A stretch of DNA of 64,000 nt. Source: Kitasatospora sp. NBC_01246. GTDB taxonomy: Bacteria; Actinomycetota; Actinomycetes; Streptomycetales; Streptomycetaceae. This document shows, one piece after another, positions 12,101 through 20,300 of this stretch (position 1 is the stretch's first letter; each line of letters begins with the position of its first letter). The notes beneath the pieces were generated by a model. That model saw only the letters and a list, made by a program, of their open reading frames with translations. It had not been told where the DNA came from and made no database searches. The DNA is taken from contig NZ_CP108484.1 of the NCBI RefSeq assembly GCF_036226505.1, forward strand, positions 6,448,001 through 6,512,000. Direction: 5' to 3'. Made by a program: the position numbers and the translations under genes.

Positions 12101-14345
12101 GGCGCCGCAGACGGGCGACGCGCTGGAGCCCGGGCAGGTTCGGGTGGCGGTCCGCGTCGCCGGGCTGAACTTCCGGGACGTGCTGATCGGCCTGGGGATT
12201 TACCCGGGCGGCGGTGTGATGGGCAGTGAGCTCGCCGGAACGGTGCTCGAAGTCGGCTCCGGAGTCTCCGGACTGGCCGTGGGCGACCGGGTGATGGGTG
12301 TCGCCGAGGGCGCGTTCGGGCCGGTGGCGGTCACGGACGCCCGGCAGCTGGTGCGGATCCCGGAGGGCTGGACCTTCGCCGAGGCGGCCTCCGTCCCGAG
12401 CGCGTTCATGACGGCCTGGTACGCCCTGGTCGAACTGGCCGAGGCCGAGGCCGGCCAGCGGGTGCTCGTGCACGCGGGTACCGGTGGCGTCGGCATGGCG
12501 GCGGTGCAGCTCGCCCGGCACCTGGGCCTGGAGGTGTTCGCGACCGCGAGTCCGGCCAAGTGGCCGGTGCTGGCCGCGATGGGCCTGGACGAAGCGCACA
12601 TCTCCTCGTCCCGCGACGCCGGGTTCGAGGCGGAGTTCCTCGCCGCCACCGGCGGCGCGGGTGTGGACATCGTGGTGAACTCCCTGGCGGGCGAGCTGAC
12701 GGACGCCTCGCTTCGGCTGCTGCCGCGCGGCGGGGCCTTCGTCGAGATGGGCCGCACCGACCTCCGGGACCCGGAGGCCCTGGCCGTCCAGTACCCGGGG
12801 GTCTTCTACCGGCCCTTCGACCTGGGCGAGGCCGGGCCCGAGCGGATGGGCGCGATGCTCGGCCGGATCGTCGACCTGATGGCCGCCGGCACGCTGACGA
12901 AGCTGCCGGTCCGGGCCTGGGACGTGCGGCGGGCGCGTGAGGCGTTCCGCTTCATGCAGCAGGCGCGCCACACCGGCAAGCTCGTCCTCACCGTCACCGC
13001 CGGCCCGGCCGAACCCCGCGAGCGCGGCAGGTCGGCGCTGGTCACGGGTGGCACGGGCACGCTCGGCGGCCTGGTGGCCAGGCATCTGGTGACCACCGGG
13101 CGGGCCGACGGGCTGGTGCTGACCGGCCGTTCCGGCCCGGCCGCGCCGGGTGCGGCCGCGCTCGCCGCGGAGCTGGCGCTGTCGGGCGCGTCGGTGGACG
13201 TGCTCGCCTGCGACGCGGCGGATCGCGACGCCCTGGCCGCCGTCCTGGCCGGAGTCCCGGCCGGGGCTCCGCTGACGACCGTGGTCCACACCGCCGGTGT
13301 CCTGGACGACGCGACCATCGCGTCGCTGACCCCCGAGCGGGTGGCCGCCGTGATGCGGCCCAAGGCCGACGGTGCCTGGAACCTGCACGAACTCACCCTG
13401 GGGCTGGACCTGGAGCACTTCGCCCTGTTCTCCTCGGCCGCGGCGACCTTCGCCAGCCCCGGTCAGGGCAACTACGTGGCGGCCAACGCGTTCCTGGACG
13501 CGCTGGCGGCCGACCGCCGGGCGGCCGGACTGCCCGCCACCTCGCTCGCCTGGGGCATGTGGGCCGAGGCCAGCGCACTGACCGGGCGGCTCAGCGACTC
13601 CGAGCGCGCCCGGATCAACCGCGGCGGCGTCGCCGCGCTCAGCGCGGACGAGGGCCTGGCGCTGCTGGACCTGGCGCTCGCCAGGGACGAGGCGGTGCTG
13701 GTCCCGGCCAAGCTGGACCTGGCCGGGCTCCGGGCCCAGGCCGGCCGCGCCGCCGACGTCCCGCCGCTGTGGCGGGCCCTGGTCGGCGGCGGGACGGGCC
13801 GGCGCCACGCCGCCTCGGGCGCCGTCGGTGCGGACTCGCTGCGCAAGCAGCTGGCCGGGGTGTCGGAGCCGGAGCGGCTGCGGCTGCTCGTCGACCTGGT
13901 CCGGGCCCACGTGGGCGCCGTGCTGGGGCACGCCTCCGTCGAGGCGGTCGAGTCCACCCGGGCCTTCACCGACCTGGGCTTCGACTCGCTCACCGCAGTC
14001 GAACTGCGCAACCGCCTGGGCACCGCGAGCGGACTGCGGCTGCCGGCCACTTTGGTGTTCGACTACCCCAACCCCACGGAACTGGCCGGGCTCCTGCTGG
14101 AGAAGCTGCTGCCGGAGCTCGCCGAGCACGGCGAGGCGGACGCGGCCGAGGAGAAGCTGCGGAAGGCCCTCGCGACCGTCCCGCTGTCCAGGTTCCGCGA
14201 TGCCGGGCTGATGGAGGCGCTCATGCGGCTCGCCGACGTCCGGGACGCCGCGCTGATCGGCGACCAGGGCGAAGAGGCCGAGGCCATCGACGAGTTGGAC
14301 GCGGACAGCCTGATCCGCCTGGCCCTGGACGGCGAGTCGGAGTGA
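1..14345 (+). CDS. Modular type I polyketide synthase, 5' end outside window (modules A-C)
   Basis: The reading frame is already open at base 3 and starts inside an acyltransferase, so the true start lies upstream; a GTG at 36 is internal. About 4780 residues are present. Domain order: AT (C-terminal part)-DH-KR-ACP / KS-AT-KR-ACP / KS-AT-DH-ER-KR-ACP, then a C-terminal docking region (about 14110-14342) ending in an acidic DADSLIRLALDGESE tail. That tail is the usual partner type for the coiled-coil head of the next gene, which begins 31 bases after this stop, so the chain should pass from module C to module D. There is no loading module or TE, so this is a mid-to-late assembly protein. All catalytic residues checked are intact. 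Oddities are the HGSAT motif in the module B KS and the FVAH motif in the module B AT. Extenders by AT motif: methylmalonyl-like in A (tail only) and C, unusual in B. Confidence 0.97.
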   Translation, partial: QVERLEAEITSVLAAVEPRPGRIPMVSAMTGETLTGEELDAAYWYGSLRATVHFDRAVRTLAGQGHRVFVEVSPHPVLLGAMTESLEEVTQEAGPGAVPAAVCGTLRRDDGGATRLVTSFAEAFVSGAAVDWAAVLPAGPGVDLPTYAFQHERFWPKGTLGELRSARPGGGDALSLGLGAVGHPMLGAVVELAGGAGLVCMGRVSLRTHAWLADHAVGGVVLLPGTGFVELAVRAGDQVGCGLLEELTLHAPLVLPADRGGVQLQVVVAAPDAQGRRGVEVFSRPEETAAPQAWVLHASGVVAPATAAGRTDEDFLVWPPKDAAPVDITDVYAVHLAEVYGPTFHGLRAAWRRGEDVFAEVALPEEAAAEAGAFGLHPALLDAALHASLLAEPVVEAEPGQVPMPFAWTGVELHAGGASVLRVRLRQDAQGGVSLTAADATGAPVVSVGSLVKRLVAMDQLRSAQNELNDSLFVQEWTEVPAGAAPAGEWALIGADRFGLVDELGAAAVPVRAFAGIAELAAAVETGEAAAGTVLLCADALLGGDADQGAGLPDTVRRAGAEALRLVREWLDEPRLDAARLVVVTRGAVDAGGEAVTDLAAASVRGLLRSAQAENPGRLVLADLPAVEAGARSALLTTVVGGDEPELAIRGEAAYGRRLTRPSGELEPVIWPADPVADPAARSLLVTGGTGTLGGLVAKHLVATGRAGGVVLTSRSGPAAAGAAALAAELAELGVWVRIVACDAADRDALAEVLDRIPAENPLGSVVHSAGVVDDGVIASLTPERLAAVMRPKVDAAWNLHELTAGLDLERFVLFSSAASTFGAAGQASYVASNSFLDALAGYRRAAGLAGMSLQLGPWMHEAGIGRNLDRTSLSRIDRGFVPLGAEDGLVVLDVALARDEAVLMPARLDLAALRAQAAGSADVPPLWRTLAGVSVRRTAVSAAATGTGADAAEALRRRLAAVSGPERDRVLLDLVLAHVAATLGHASADAIDTGRPFTDVGFDSLTAVELRNRLNAETGLRLPATLVFDYPTPTALATLLRGELAGDLPAVAAPAAPVATGAADEPIAIVGMACRFPGGAASPEELWRLLASGSDAIGPFPRDRGWDLESLYPDTDPHGESYTQAGGFVQDASAFDAGFFGISPREALAMDPQQRLLLETSWEAFERAGIDPATLRGSQTGAFVGGYSSRYATDVQLEGTEVVEGHLVTGNATSVLSGRLSYTFGLEGPAVTVDTACSSSLVALHLAAQALRSGECSLALAGGATVTATPGVFVAFAKAGGISMDGHCKSFAAAADGSGFAEGAGMLVVERLSDARRNGHKVLAVIRGSAINQDGASNGLTAPNGPSQQRVIRAALASARVSPADVDVVEAHGSATTLGDPIEAQALIATYGQDRPEGRPLWLGSVKSNIGHTQAAAGVAGVMKMVLALQNEQLPQTLHVDEPTPHVDWSAGEVRLLTEPVAWPTGEHVRRAGVSGFGMSGTNVHVILEEAPAAVAEEADALDEPAGEAGAVAVLEPAGPVAWPVSAQSSEALAGQADRLREWVSARSSVDPVGVAWSLAATRSVFEHRAVVVGGGREELVSGLGGLVAGSGAAGVVSGVARSGGRTAFVFAGQGAQWVGMGRELALCSPVFAARLAECGAALAPYVPWSLSEVLAGAPGAPGLDAADVVQPVLWAVMVSLAAVWEAAGVSPDAVVGHSQGEIAAATVAGMLSLEDGARVVAVRARALTSLSVQGSMVSVVMPSRAVREIVEGWGERLSVAAVNGPAAVVVSGEPEALSEFERELASRKVLRWRIPATDFVAHSPAVEPLEAVLAAELAGIVPRAGRVPMISTVTGEWLSGTEVDAAYWFANLRRMVRFEEAVRTLLGGGYGSFVEVSTHPVLTAAVAETAEDAGVADVLTVGTLERDNAGATRLLTAFAQAYVGGLSVDWKVVLPAAEVVELPTYAFQHQHYWLQSAAAPSPLGGDGASTAAEAQFWAAVEGGDLAHLTEALAIEDQQLIEVLPALASWRRRERDRSVTEAWRYRVTWSPATVPGGLARLSGRWLVVLPAGETDGDVAQGCVAALSSRGAELVFVEVPAGTVDRAVLAALLGEALRGTGEVSGVLSLLATDETRLPDHPVVTVGLAVTLGLVQALGDVEVVAPLWVLTRGAVATAPNEVLTSPLQSQVWGFGRVVGLEYPDRWGGLIDLPPVLDERTGSQLVAVLAGCDENQAALRPAGIVGRRLTHAPQPAAAGTWRPTNGTALITGGTGALGGHVARWLVGRGVERLVLTSRSGAGAAGVAALAAELAARGARVDVLACDAADRSELAGLLDRIATTGPALGTVVHTAAVLDDGVIDGLSAARLESVLAAKAAGAAYLDELTADLDLDAFVLFSSVVATTGGPGQANYGAANAYLDAVAENRRSRGLAALAVAWGPWAAGVAQGSEAARQRLARNQWEGVMDPDLAVRALGEALDCRDTVLTVTNIDWSVILAQPQQAASLLTVPLMRDLPEIHRLAALLAEVPAAPVEQDLVRRLAGMSRAEQRRVLTELVQAKAAHVLGYASPEAVETNRAFSELGFDSLTAVELRNDLSSATELRLPATLLFDYPTAAALADYLEAELLGAAPDGAGTPAAVPATIAADEPIAIVGMACRYPGGVVDPDGLWALLASGGDGISGFPDDRGWDLEALGESSYVRSGGFVQDMSGFDAGFFGISPREALAMDPQQRLLLELSWEAVERVGIDPESLRGSATGVFVGGYTSGYGYGADIEGMAHLITGNATSVLSGRVSYALGLEGPAVTIDTACSSSLVAMHMAAQALRSGECSMALAGGVTILVSPEGFVGFSEQSGLAADGRCKAFSADADGMGFAEGAGVLVVERLSDARRNGHQVLAVLRGSATNQDGASNGLTAPNGPSQQRVIRAALANAGLTAADVDAVEAHGTGTRLGDPIEAQALLATYGQDRGAQKPLWLGSVKSNIGHTQAAAGVAGVIKMVLALQHQELPRTLHADEPSPHVDWSAGEVELLTEAAPWPSNGRVRRAGVSSFGLSGTNAHVILEEAPAVAEPADAGNDAGNDGRGDLPNKVVEPGAVGAWLVSGRSAEGLTAQAGRLYDWAVARPSVEPAEVAWSLATTRSVFEHRAVVVGADGGELLSGLQNFAAGVPSGAVVSGVARPGARVVFAFAGQGSQWVGMGRELASCSPVFAARLAECEAALAPYVGWSLSDVLAGAEGAPALEAADVVQPALWAVMVSLAAVWEAAGVTPAAVVGHSQGEIAAATVAGMLSLEDGARVVALRSRSLKVLAGLGGMLSVSRSAAVVEERIARFGERLSLAAVNGPSAVVVSGEPEALDELKAEFEAEGVRARMVAVDYASHSAQVDRLEAEITEVLAAVAPRRGRVPMVSAMTGETLTGEELDAAYWYGSLRATVHFDRAVRTLAGQGHQVFVEVTPHPVLLGAMNDTLEEVALDSAALPAAVCGTLRRDDGGAQRLLASLAEAHVNGVAVDWTTVLPSADLVKLPTYAFQHERYWPRAAGPALGGDAVSLGLGAVGHPLLGAAVELAGGAGLVCTGRLSVRTHPWLADHAIGGAVLLPGTGFVEMVVRAGDQVGCGLLEELTLQAPLVLPADGSGVQVQVVVAAADADGRRTVEVFSRPDGQEEWTQHAGGVVAPAGEAPVAEEDFAVWPPRGATAVDVTGIYEAGAGASYGYGPAFRGLRAVWRRGEDLFAEVALPEGVAADAGAFGLHPALLDGVLHASALVAGAEDEGQVRLPFAWTGVELHAAGASVLRARLRRDAQGSLVLSAADATGAPVVSVESLITRPVSAEQLRSNDAGVADSLFTVEWAAVSVAEAPVGAWALIGADRFGLAEALAGAGVPVRSFTDLAGLTAAAEAGEIEPALVLACAGDQAEGDNAAEAARRATGDALGLAQTWLAEERLAEARLVVVTRGAVAAAAGERVADLPAAAVWGLLRSAQSENPGRLVLVDLPTGAGAEQIALLPTALATGEPELAVRGTLAHARRLARPAGELAVPEGPWRLEPDAGGSLEGLVLAAAPQTGDALEPGQVRVAVRVAGLNFRDVLIGLGIYPGGGVMGSELAGTVLEVGSGVSGLAVGDRVMGVAEGAFGPVAVTDARQLVRIPEGWTFAEAASVPSAFMTAWYALVELAEAEAGQRVLVHAGTGGVGMAAVQLARHLGLEVFATASPAKWPVLAAMGLDEAHISSSRDAGFEAEFLAATGGAGVDIVVNSLAGELTDASLRLLPRGGAFVEMGRTDLRDPEALAVQYPGVFYRPFDLGEAGPERMGAMLGRIVDLMAAGTLTKLPVRAWDVRRAREAFRFMQQARHTGKLVLTVTAGPAEPRERGRSALVTGGTGTLGGLVARHLVTTGRADGLVLTGRSGPAAPGAAALAAELALSGASVDVLACDAADRDALAAVLAGVPAGAPLTTVVHTAGVLDDATIASLTPERVAAVMRPKADGAWNLHELTLGLDLEHFALFSSAAATFASPGQGNYVAANAFLDALAADRRAAGLPATSLAWGMWAEASALTGRLSDSERARINRGGVAALSADEGLALLDLALARDEAVLVPAKLDLAGLRAQAGRAADVPPLWRALVGGGTGRRHAASGAVGADSLRKQLAGVSEPERLRLLVDLVRAHVGAVLGHASVEAVESTRAFTDLGFDSLTAVELRNRLGTASGLRLPATLVFDYPNPTELAGLLLEKLLPELAEHGEADAAEEKLRKALATVPLSRFRDAGLMEALMRLADVRDAALIGDQGEEAEAIDELDADSLIRLALDGESE
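3190..7815 (+). other. PKS module B: KS-AT-KR-ACP with an atypical AT
   Basis: KS about 3198-4470: Cys in TACSSS at 3714-3716; the first His motif reads HGSAT (4119-4133) where HGTGT is standard; the second His motif SNIGHTQ is normal. AT about 4810-5860: GHSQGE with Ser at 5100-5102, and the substrate motif reads FVAH (5403-5414), neither YASH (methylmalonyl) nor HAFH (malonyl). The surrounding framework (ADVVQPVLWAVMVSLAAVW) is of the methylmalonyl family. KR about 6075-7490: LITGGTGALGG, LDD near 7002-7013, Tyr 7176-7178, B1-type. No DH or ER lies between AT and KR; an FWAAVEGGDL linker fills the gap. ACP Ser 7695-7697. Expected product is a beta-hydroxy unit. This AT is my best candidate in the window for the ACP-bound extender made by the fkbKJIH genes; that link is inference. 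Confidence 0.88.
7870..14105 (+). other. PKS module C: KS-AT(methylmalonyl)-DH-ER-KR-ACP
   Basis: KS about 7879-9130 with Cys at 8367-8369 and HGTGT intact. AT about 9485-10545 with GHSQGE (Ser 9759-9761) and YASH at 10059-10070, the methylmalonyl signature. DH about 10595-11290: His 10695-10697, Asp 11193-11195. KR structural half about 11455-12000, ER about 12040-13000 with NADPH loop HAGTGGVGMAA near 12471-12503, KR catalytic half about 13025-13745 with TGGTGTLG at 13044-13067, LDD, and Tyr 13473-13475. ACP Ser 13986-13988. All reductive residues are present, so the expected product is a fully reduced alpha-methyl unit. The ER has Tyr in NFRDVLIGLGIYPG, in the region linked to 2S methyl configuration in other PKS ERs; this is a weak stereochemical prediction. 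Confidence 0.92.
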
Positions 14346-14366
14346 TGTTGATGATGCTCGATGCGT

Positions 14367-14371
14367 GGAGG
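14367..14371 (+). promoter_or_regulatory. Ribosome binding site that fixes the start of the 14377 PKS gene
   Basis: GGAGG lies five bases before ATG 14377. A GTG at 14365 in the same frame overlaps this site and has no Shine-Dalgarno sequence of its own, so ATG 14377 is the better start. The protein then begins MTGQADKLLEALRASVKE, a typical PKS docking head. Confidence 0.8.
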
Positions 14372-14376
14372 CAGCG

Positions 14377-17300
14377 ATGACCGGACAGGCCGACAAGCTC
14401 CTTGAAGCGCTGCGTGCCTCCGTGAAGGAAACCGAGCGGCTGCGACAGCGGAACCGCCAGCTCGTCTCGGCGGCCTCGGAACCGCTGGCGATCGTCGGCA
14501 TGAGCTGCCGCTACCCCGGGGGCGTGACGACCCCCGAGGAACTGTGGGAGCTGCTCGCCGCCGGCGGGGACGCGATCTCCGGGTTCCCGGACGACCGCGG
14601 CTGGGACACCGAGGGCGTCTACGACCCCGACCCCGACCACCAGGGCACGTCCTACGTGGTCGAGGGCGGGTTCCTGCGGGACGCGGCCGGCTTCGACGCC
14701 GGGTTCTTCGGGATCTCGCCGCGTGAGGCGCTGGCGATGGACCCGCAGCAGCGGCTGCTGCTGGAGACGTCCTGGGAGGCGCTGGAGCGGGCCGGGGTCG
14801 ACCCGGCCTCGCTCCGGGGCTCGCAGACCGGCGTGTTCGTCGGCGTCGCCCCCTCCGACTACGTCGCGCACCAGTCCCTGCAGACCATGGAGGGGCTCGA
14901 CTGGCACCTCATGACCGGTGGTGCGGCCAGCGTGATGTCCGGCCGCATCTCCTACCTGCTCGGTCTGCAGGGGCCGGCGGTCTCCGTCGACACGGCGTGT
15001 TCGTCGTCGCTGGTGGCGCTGCACCTGGCCTGCCAGGCGGTGCGCGCCGGGGAGTGCTCGCTGGCGCTGGCCGGCGGTGTCACGGTCATGGCCACCACCA
15101 TGGGCTTCGTCGGGTTCTCCCGGCAGCGCGGCCTGGCCGAGGACGGGCGTTGCAAGGCGTTCTCGGCCGACGCGGACGGCATGGGGATGGGCGAGGGCGC
15201 CGGCATGGTCGTCGTCGAGCGCCTGTCGGACGCGCTGCGCAACGGGCACAAGGTGCTCGCGGTGGTGCGCGGTTCGGCCGTGAACCAGGACGGCGCGTCC
15301 AACGGTCTGACGGCGCCGAACGGTCCGTCCCAGCAGCGGGTGATCCGCGCGGCCCTGGCCAACGCGCGGATCTCGGCCGCCGACGTGGACGCGGTCGAGG
15401 CGCACGGCACCGGCACCACGCTGGGCGACCCGATCGAGGCGCAGGCGCTGCTCACCACCTACGGCCAGGACCGTCCGGAGGGACGGCCGCTGCTGCTGGG
15501 GTCGGTGAAGTCCAACATCGGTCACTCCCAGCAGGCGGCGGGTGTCGCCGGTGTGATCAAGATGGTGCTGGCCCTCCAGCATGAGCAGCTGCCGAAGACC
15601 CTGCACGCGGACGTGCCGTCGCCGCACGTCGACTGGACGGAAGGCGAGGTCCGGCTGCTGACCGAGGCCGTGCCGTGGCCGGCCGGCGAGCGGGCCCGCC
15701 GGGCCGGGGTGTCCTCGTTCGGCCTGAGCGGTACCAACGCGCACATCATCCTGGAGGAGGCCCCGGCCGGGGGCGCCGAGGCCCAGGAGGGCGACACCCC
15801 GGCGACGGCGCCGGTGGTGTCGGGGGCGGACGCCTGGCTGGTGTCGGGCCGCACGGCCGAGGGCCTGACGGCGCAGGCGGAGCGGCTGCACGCGTGGGTG
15901 TCGGCGCGGCCGTCGGTGGAGCCGGCGGAGGTGGCGTGGTCGCTGGCGACGACGCGGTCGGTGTTCGAGCACCGGGCGGTCGTGCTGGGTGGCGGGCGCG
16001 GCGAGCTGGTGGCCGGGTTGGAGAGTCTGGCGTCCGGTGTGCCGTCGGGGTCGGTGGTGTCGGGTGTGGCGCGGCCGGGTGCGCGGGTGGTGTTCGCGTT
16101 CGCGGGGCAGGGTTCGCAGTGGGTGGGGATGGGCCGTGAACTGGCCCTGTCGAGCCCGGTGTTCGCGGCGCGGTTGGCGGAGTGCGAGGCGGCGCTGGCG
16201 CCGTATGTGGACTGGTCACTGGCCGATGTCCTCGCGGGTGTAACGGAGTTGAAGGCGGCGGATGTCGTCCAGCCGGCGTTGTGGGCGGTGATGGTGTCGC
16301 TGGCGGCGGTCTGGGAGGCCGCCGGTGTCAAGCCTGCTGCGGTGGTGGGGCATTCGCAGGGTGAGATCGCCGCGGCGACCGTCGCGGGGATGCTGTCGCT
16401 GGAGGACGGCGCCCGGGTGGTGGCGCTGCGTTCGAAGTCGTTGAAGGTGCTGGCCGGTCTCGGCGGGATGCTCTCGGTGAGCCGGTCGGCGGCCGTGGTC
16501 GAGGAGCGGATCGCCCGGTTCGGTGAGCGGCTGTCGCTGGCGGCGGTCAACGGGCCTTCGGCGGTGGTGGTTTCGGGTGAGCCCGAGGCGCTGGAGGAGT
16601 TGAAGGCGGAGTTCGAGGCGGAGGGCGTGCGCGCCCGGATGGTCGCGGTGGACTACGCCTCGCACTCGGCGCAGGTGGACCGCCTCGAAGCGGAGATCAC
16701 CGAGGTCCTGGCCGGTATCGCGCCGCGCCGGGGCCGGATCCCGATGGTGTCCGCGATGACCGGGGAGACGCTCACCGGCGAGGAGCTGGACGCCGCCTAC
16801 TGGTACGGCAGCCTGCGCGCCACGGTCCACTTCGACCGCGCGGTGCGCACGCTCGCCGGTCAGGGCCACCAGGTTTTCGTCGAGGTGACTCCGCACCCGG
16901 TGCTGCTGGGCGCGATGAACGACACGCTCGAAGAGGTCGCGCTGGACTCCGCCGCGCTGCCGGCGGCCGTCTGCGGCACGCTGCGCCGCGACGACGGCGG
17001 GGCCCAGCGCCTGCTGGCCTCACTCGCCGAGGCCTTCGTCAACGGTGCCCCCGTGGACTGGCGCACGGTGCTCCCGGCCGCCGAGTCGGTGGAGCTGCCC
17101 ACCTACGCCTTCCAGCACGAGCAGTTCTGGCCGCCGGCTGCGGCGCCGTCCCTCGGTGGGGACGCGGTCTCGCTCGGCCTGGGCGCGGTCGGTCACCCGC
17201 TGCTGGGCGCGGCCGTCGAGCTGGCCGGCGGCGCGGGGCTGGTCTGCACCGGGCGGCTGTCGCTGCGGACGCACCCCTGGCTGGCCGACCACGTGGTCGG

Positions 17301-20300
17301 CGGGGTCGCGCTCCTGCCGGGGACCGGCTTCGTCGAGATGGTGGTCCGGGCCGGTGACCAGGTGGGCTGCGGCCTGCTGGAGGAACTGACCCTCCAGGCG
17401 CCGCTGATCTTCCCGGCGGACGGTTCCGGGGTGCAGGTCCAGGTCGTGGTGGCCGCCGCCGATGCGGACGGCCGTCGGACGGTCGAGGTGTTCTCCCGCC
17501 CGGACGCCGCCGACGCGCAGCAGGCGTGGCTCCAACACGCGAGCGGTCTGGTCGCCCCCGCCGGTGAACCCGCGCTCGCCGACGAGGACTTCGCGGTCTG
17601 GCCTCCGCGCGGGGCCACGGCGGTGGACGTCAGCGGTATGTACGAGGCGCTGGCCGGGACGCCCTACGGCTACGGCCCGGCGTTCCGGGGGCTGCGCGCG
17701 GTGTGGCGCCGGGGCGACGAGGTCTTCGCCGAGGTGGCGCTACCCGAGGGTGTGGCCGCCGATGCGGGTGCGTTCGGTCTGCACCCGGCGCTGCTCGACG
17801 GTGTGCTGCACGCCAGCGCCCTGGTCGGCGGTTCCGAGGAGGGCGATTCCGGGCAGGTGCGGCTGCCGTTCGCGTGGACGGGCGTCGAGCTGCACGCGGC
17901 GGGTGCGTCCGTGCTGCGGGCCCGGCTGCGCCGTGATGCGCAGGGCAGTCTGGTGCTGACGGCGGCGGACGCCACGGGTGCTCCGGTGGTCTCCGTCGAG
18001 TCGCTGATCACCCGTCCGGTGGCGGCCGACCAACTGAACTCCGCTGCCTCGACGGTGGCGGATGCCCTGTTCACCGTCGAGTGGGCCCCGGTGAGCGCTG
18101 CCGAGGCTCCGGTCGGGGCGTGGGCGCTGATCGGCGCCGACCGCTTCGGTCTGGCCGAGGCGCTGGAGGCCTCCGGCGTTCCGGTCCGCTCGTTCACGGA
18201 CCTGGCCGGTCTGGCCGCCGCCACGGAGGCGGGGGAGATCGAGGCCGCCCTGGTGCTGGCCTGCGCCGGTGACCAGGACAGTGGAAACCCGGCGCAGGCG
18301 GCCGCGCGTGTGACCGGTGAGGCGCTCGGCCTGGCCCAGACCTGGCTGGCCGAGGAGCGTCTGGCCGAGGCCCGGTTGGTGGTCGTCACCCGGGGAGCCG
18401 TCGCTGCCGCGGCCGGTGAGCGGGTCGCCGATCTGCCTGCCGCCGCCGTCTGGGGCCTGCTGCGCTCGGCGCAGTCGGAGAACCCCGGCCGACTCGTCCT
18501 GGTCGACCTGCCCGCCGGTGAGTCCGGTGCGCCCGCCACGGTGCTGCCGTCGGCGGTGGGCAGCGGTGAGTCCGAGCTGGTCGTCCGCGCCGACCAGGCC
18601 CACGGGCGGCGTCTGGCGCGCCCGGCGGGCGAGTTGGCGGTGCCCGAGGGCCCGTGGCGGCTGGAGCCGGACGCCGGCGGGTCACTGGAGGGGCTGACAC
18701 CGGCGCCGGCGCCGCAGACGGGCGACCCGCTGGAGACCGGACAGGTCCGGGTGGCGGTCCACGCGGCCGGGCTGAACTTCCGCGACGTGCTGATCGGCCT
18801 GGGGATGTACCCGGGCGGCGGTGTGATGGGCAGTGAGCTCGCGGGTACGGTGCTCGACCTCGGCCCCGAGGTGACCGGCCTCGCGGTCGGCGACCGGGTG
18901 ATGGGCGTCGCCGCAGGCGGGTTCGGGCCGGTGGCGGTCACGGACGCCCGGCAGCTGGTGCGGATCCCGGAGGGCTGGACCTTCGCCGAGGCCGCGTCGG
19001 TGCCCGTGGCGTTCATGACGGCCTGGTACGCGCTGGTGGAGCTGGCCGAGGCCGAGGCCGGCCGACGGGTGCTCGTGCACGCGGGCGCCGGTGGCGTCGG
19101 CATGGCGGCGGTGCAGCTCGCCCGGCACCTGGGCCTGGAGGTGTTCGCGACGGCGAGTCCGGCGAAGTGGCCGGTGCTGGCCGCGATGGGCCTGGACGAA
19201 GCGCACATCTCCTCGTCCCGCGACGCCGGGTTCGAGGCGGAGTTCCTCGCCGCCACCGGCGGCGCGGGTGTGGACATCGTGGTGAACTCCCTGGCGGGCG
19301 AGCTGACGGACGCCTCGCTTCGGCTGCTGCCGCGCGGTGGGGCCTTCGTCGAGATGGGCCGTACCGACCTCCGTGACGCGGAGGCCCTGTCCGTCCAGTA
19401 CCCCGGGGTCTTCTACCGGCCGTTCGATCTCGGCGAGGCCGGGCCCGAGCGGATGGGGGCGATGCTCGGCCGGATCGTCGACCTGATGGCGGCGGGCGAG
19501 CTGACGCGGCTCCCGGTCCGGGCCTGGGACATCCGGCGGGCGCGTGAGGCGTTCCGCTTCATGCAGCAGGCGCGCCACACCGGCAAGCTGGTCCTGACCG
19601 TCCCCGCCGAACTGCGCGCCCCCCGCCCATCCGGGCGGACGGCGCTGGTGACGGGTGGCACGGGCACGCTGGGCGGTCTGGTCGCGCGGCATCTGGTGAC
19701 CGCGGCCCAGGCGGACGGTCTGGTGCTGACCAGCCGTTCCGGTCCGGCCGCCGCCGGGGTGGCCGTGCTGGCGGCGGAGTTGGCGCGGTCGGGTGCGTCG
19801 GTGGACGTGGTCGCCTGTGACACGGCGGACCGTGAGGCGGTGGCCGCGCTGCTGGCGGCGATTCCGGCCGGGCGTCCGCTGCGGAGCGTGATCCACACCG
19901 CCGGAGTGCTCGACGACGGGACCATCGCGTCGCTGACGCCCGAGCGGGTGGCCGCGGTGATGCGGCCGAAGGCCGACGGCGCCTGGAACCTGCACGAGCT
20001 CACCCGGGGTCTGGACCTGGACCGGTTCGTGCTGTTCTCCTCGGCCGCGGCGACGTTCGGCGTCCCGGGTCAGGGCAACTACGTGGCGGCCAACGCGTTC
20101 CTGGACGCGCTGGCGGCCGACCGGCGGGCGGCCGGACTGCCCGGCACCTCGCTGGCCTGGGGCCTCTGGGCGGAGGTCAGCGGCCTGACCGGGCAGCTCT
20201 CGGACTCCGACCGGGCCCGCCTGACCCGCGGTGGCGCCGTGGCACTGAGCGCGGCCGAGGGCCTGGCCCTGCTGGACCAGGGGACCGCCCGCTCCGAGGC

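Noticed and set aside
10716..14501. Very long open frames on the minus strand (for example 10716-14501, 48938-53401 and 59714-63880)
   Set aside because: They lie entirely antisense to PKS genes, encode Arg/His/Gln-rich repeats without any domain, and arise because high-GC coding DNA has few stops on the opposite strand.
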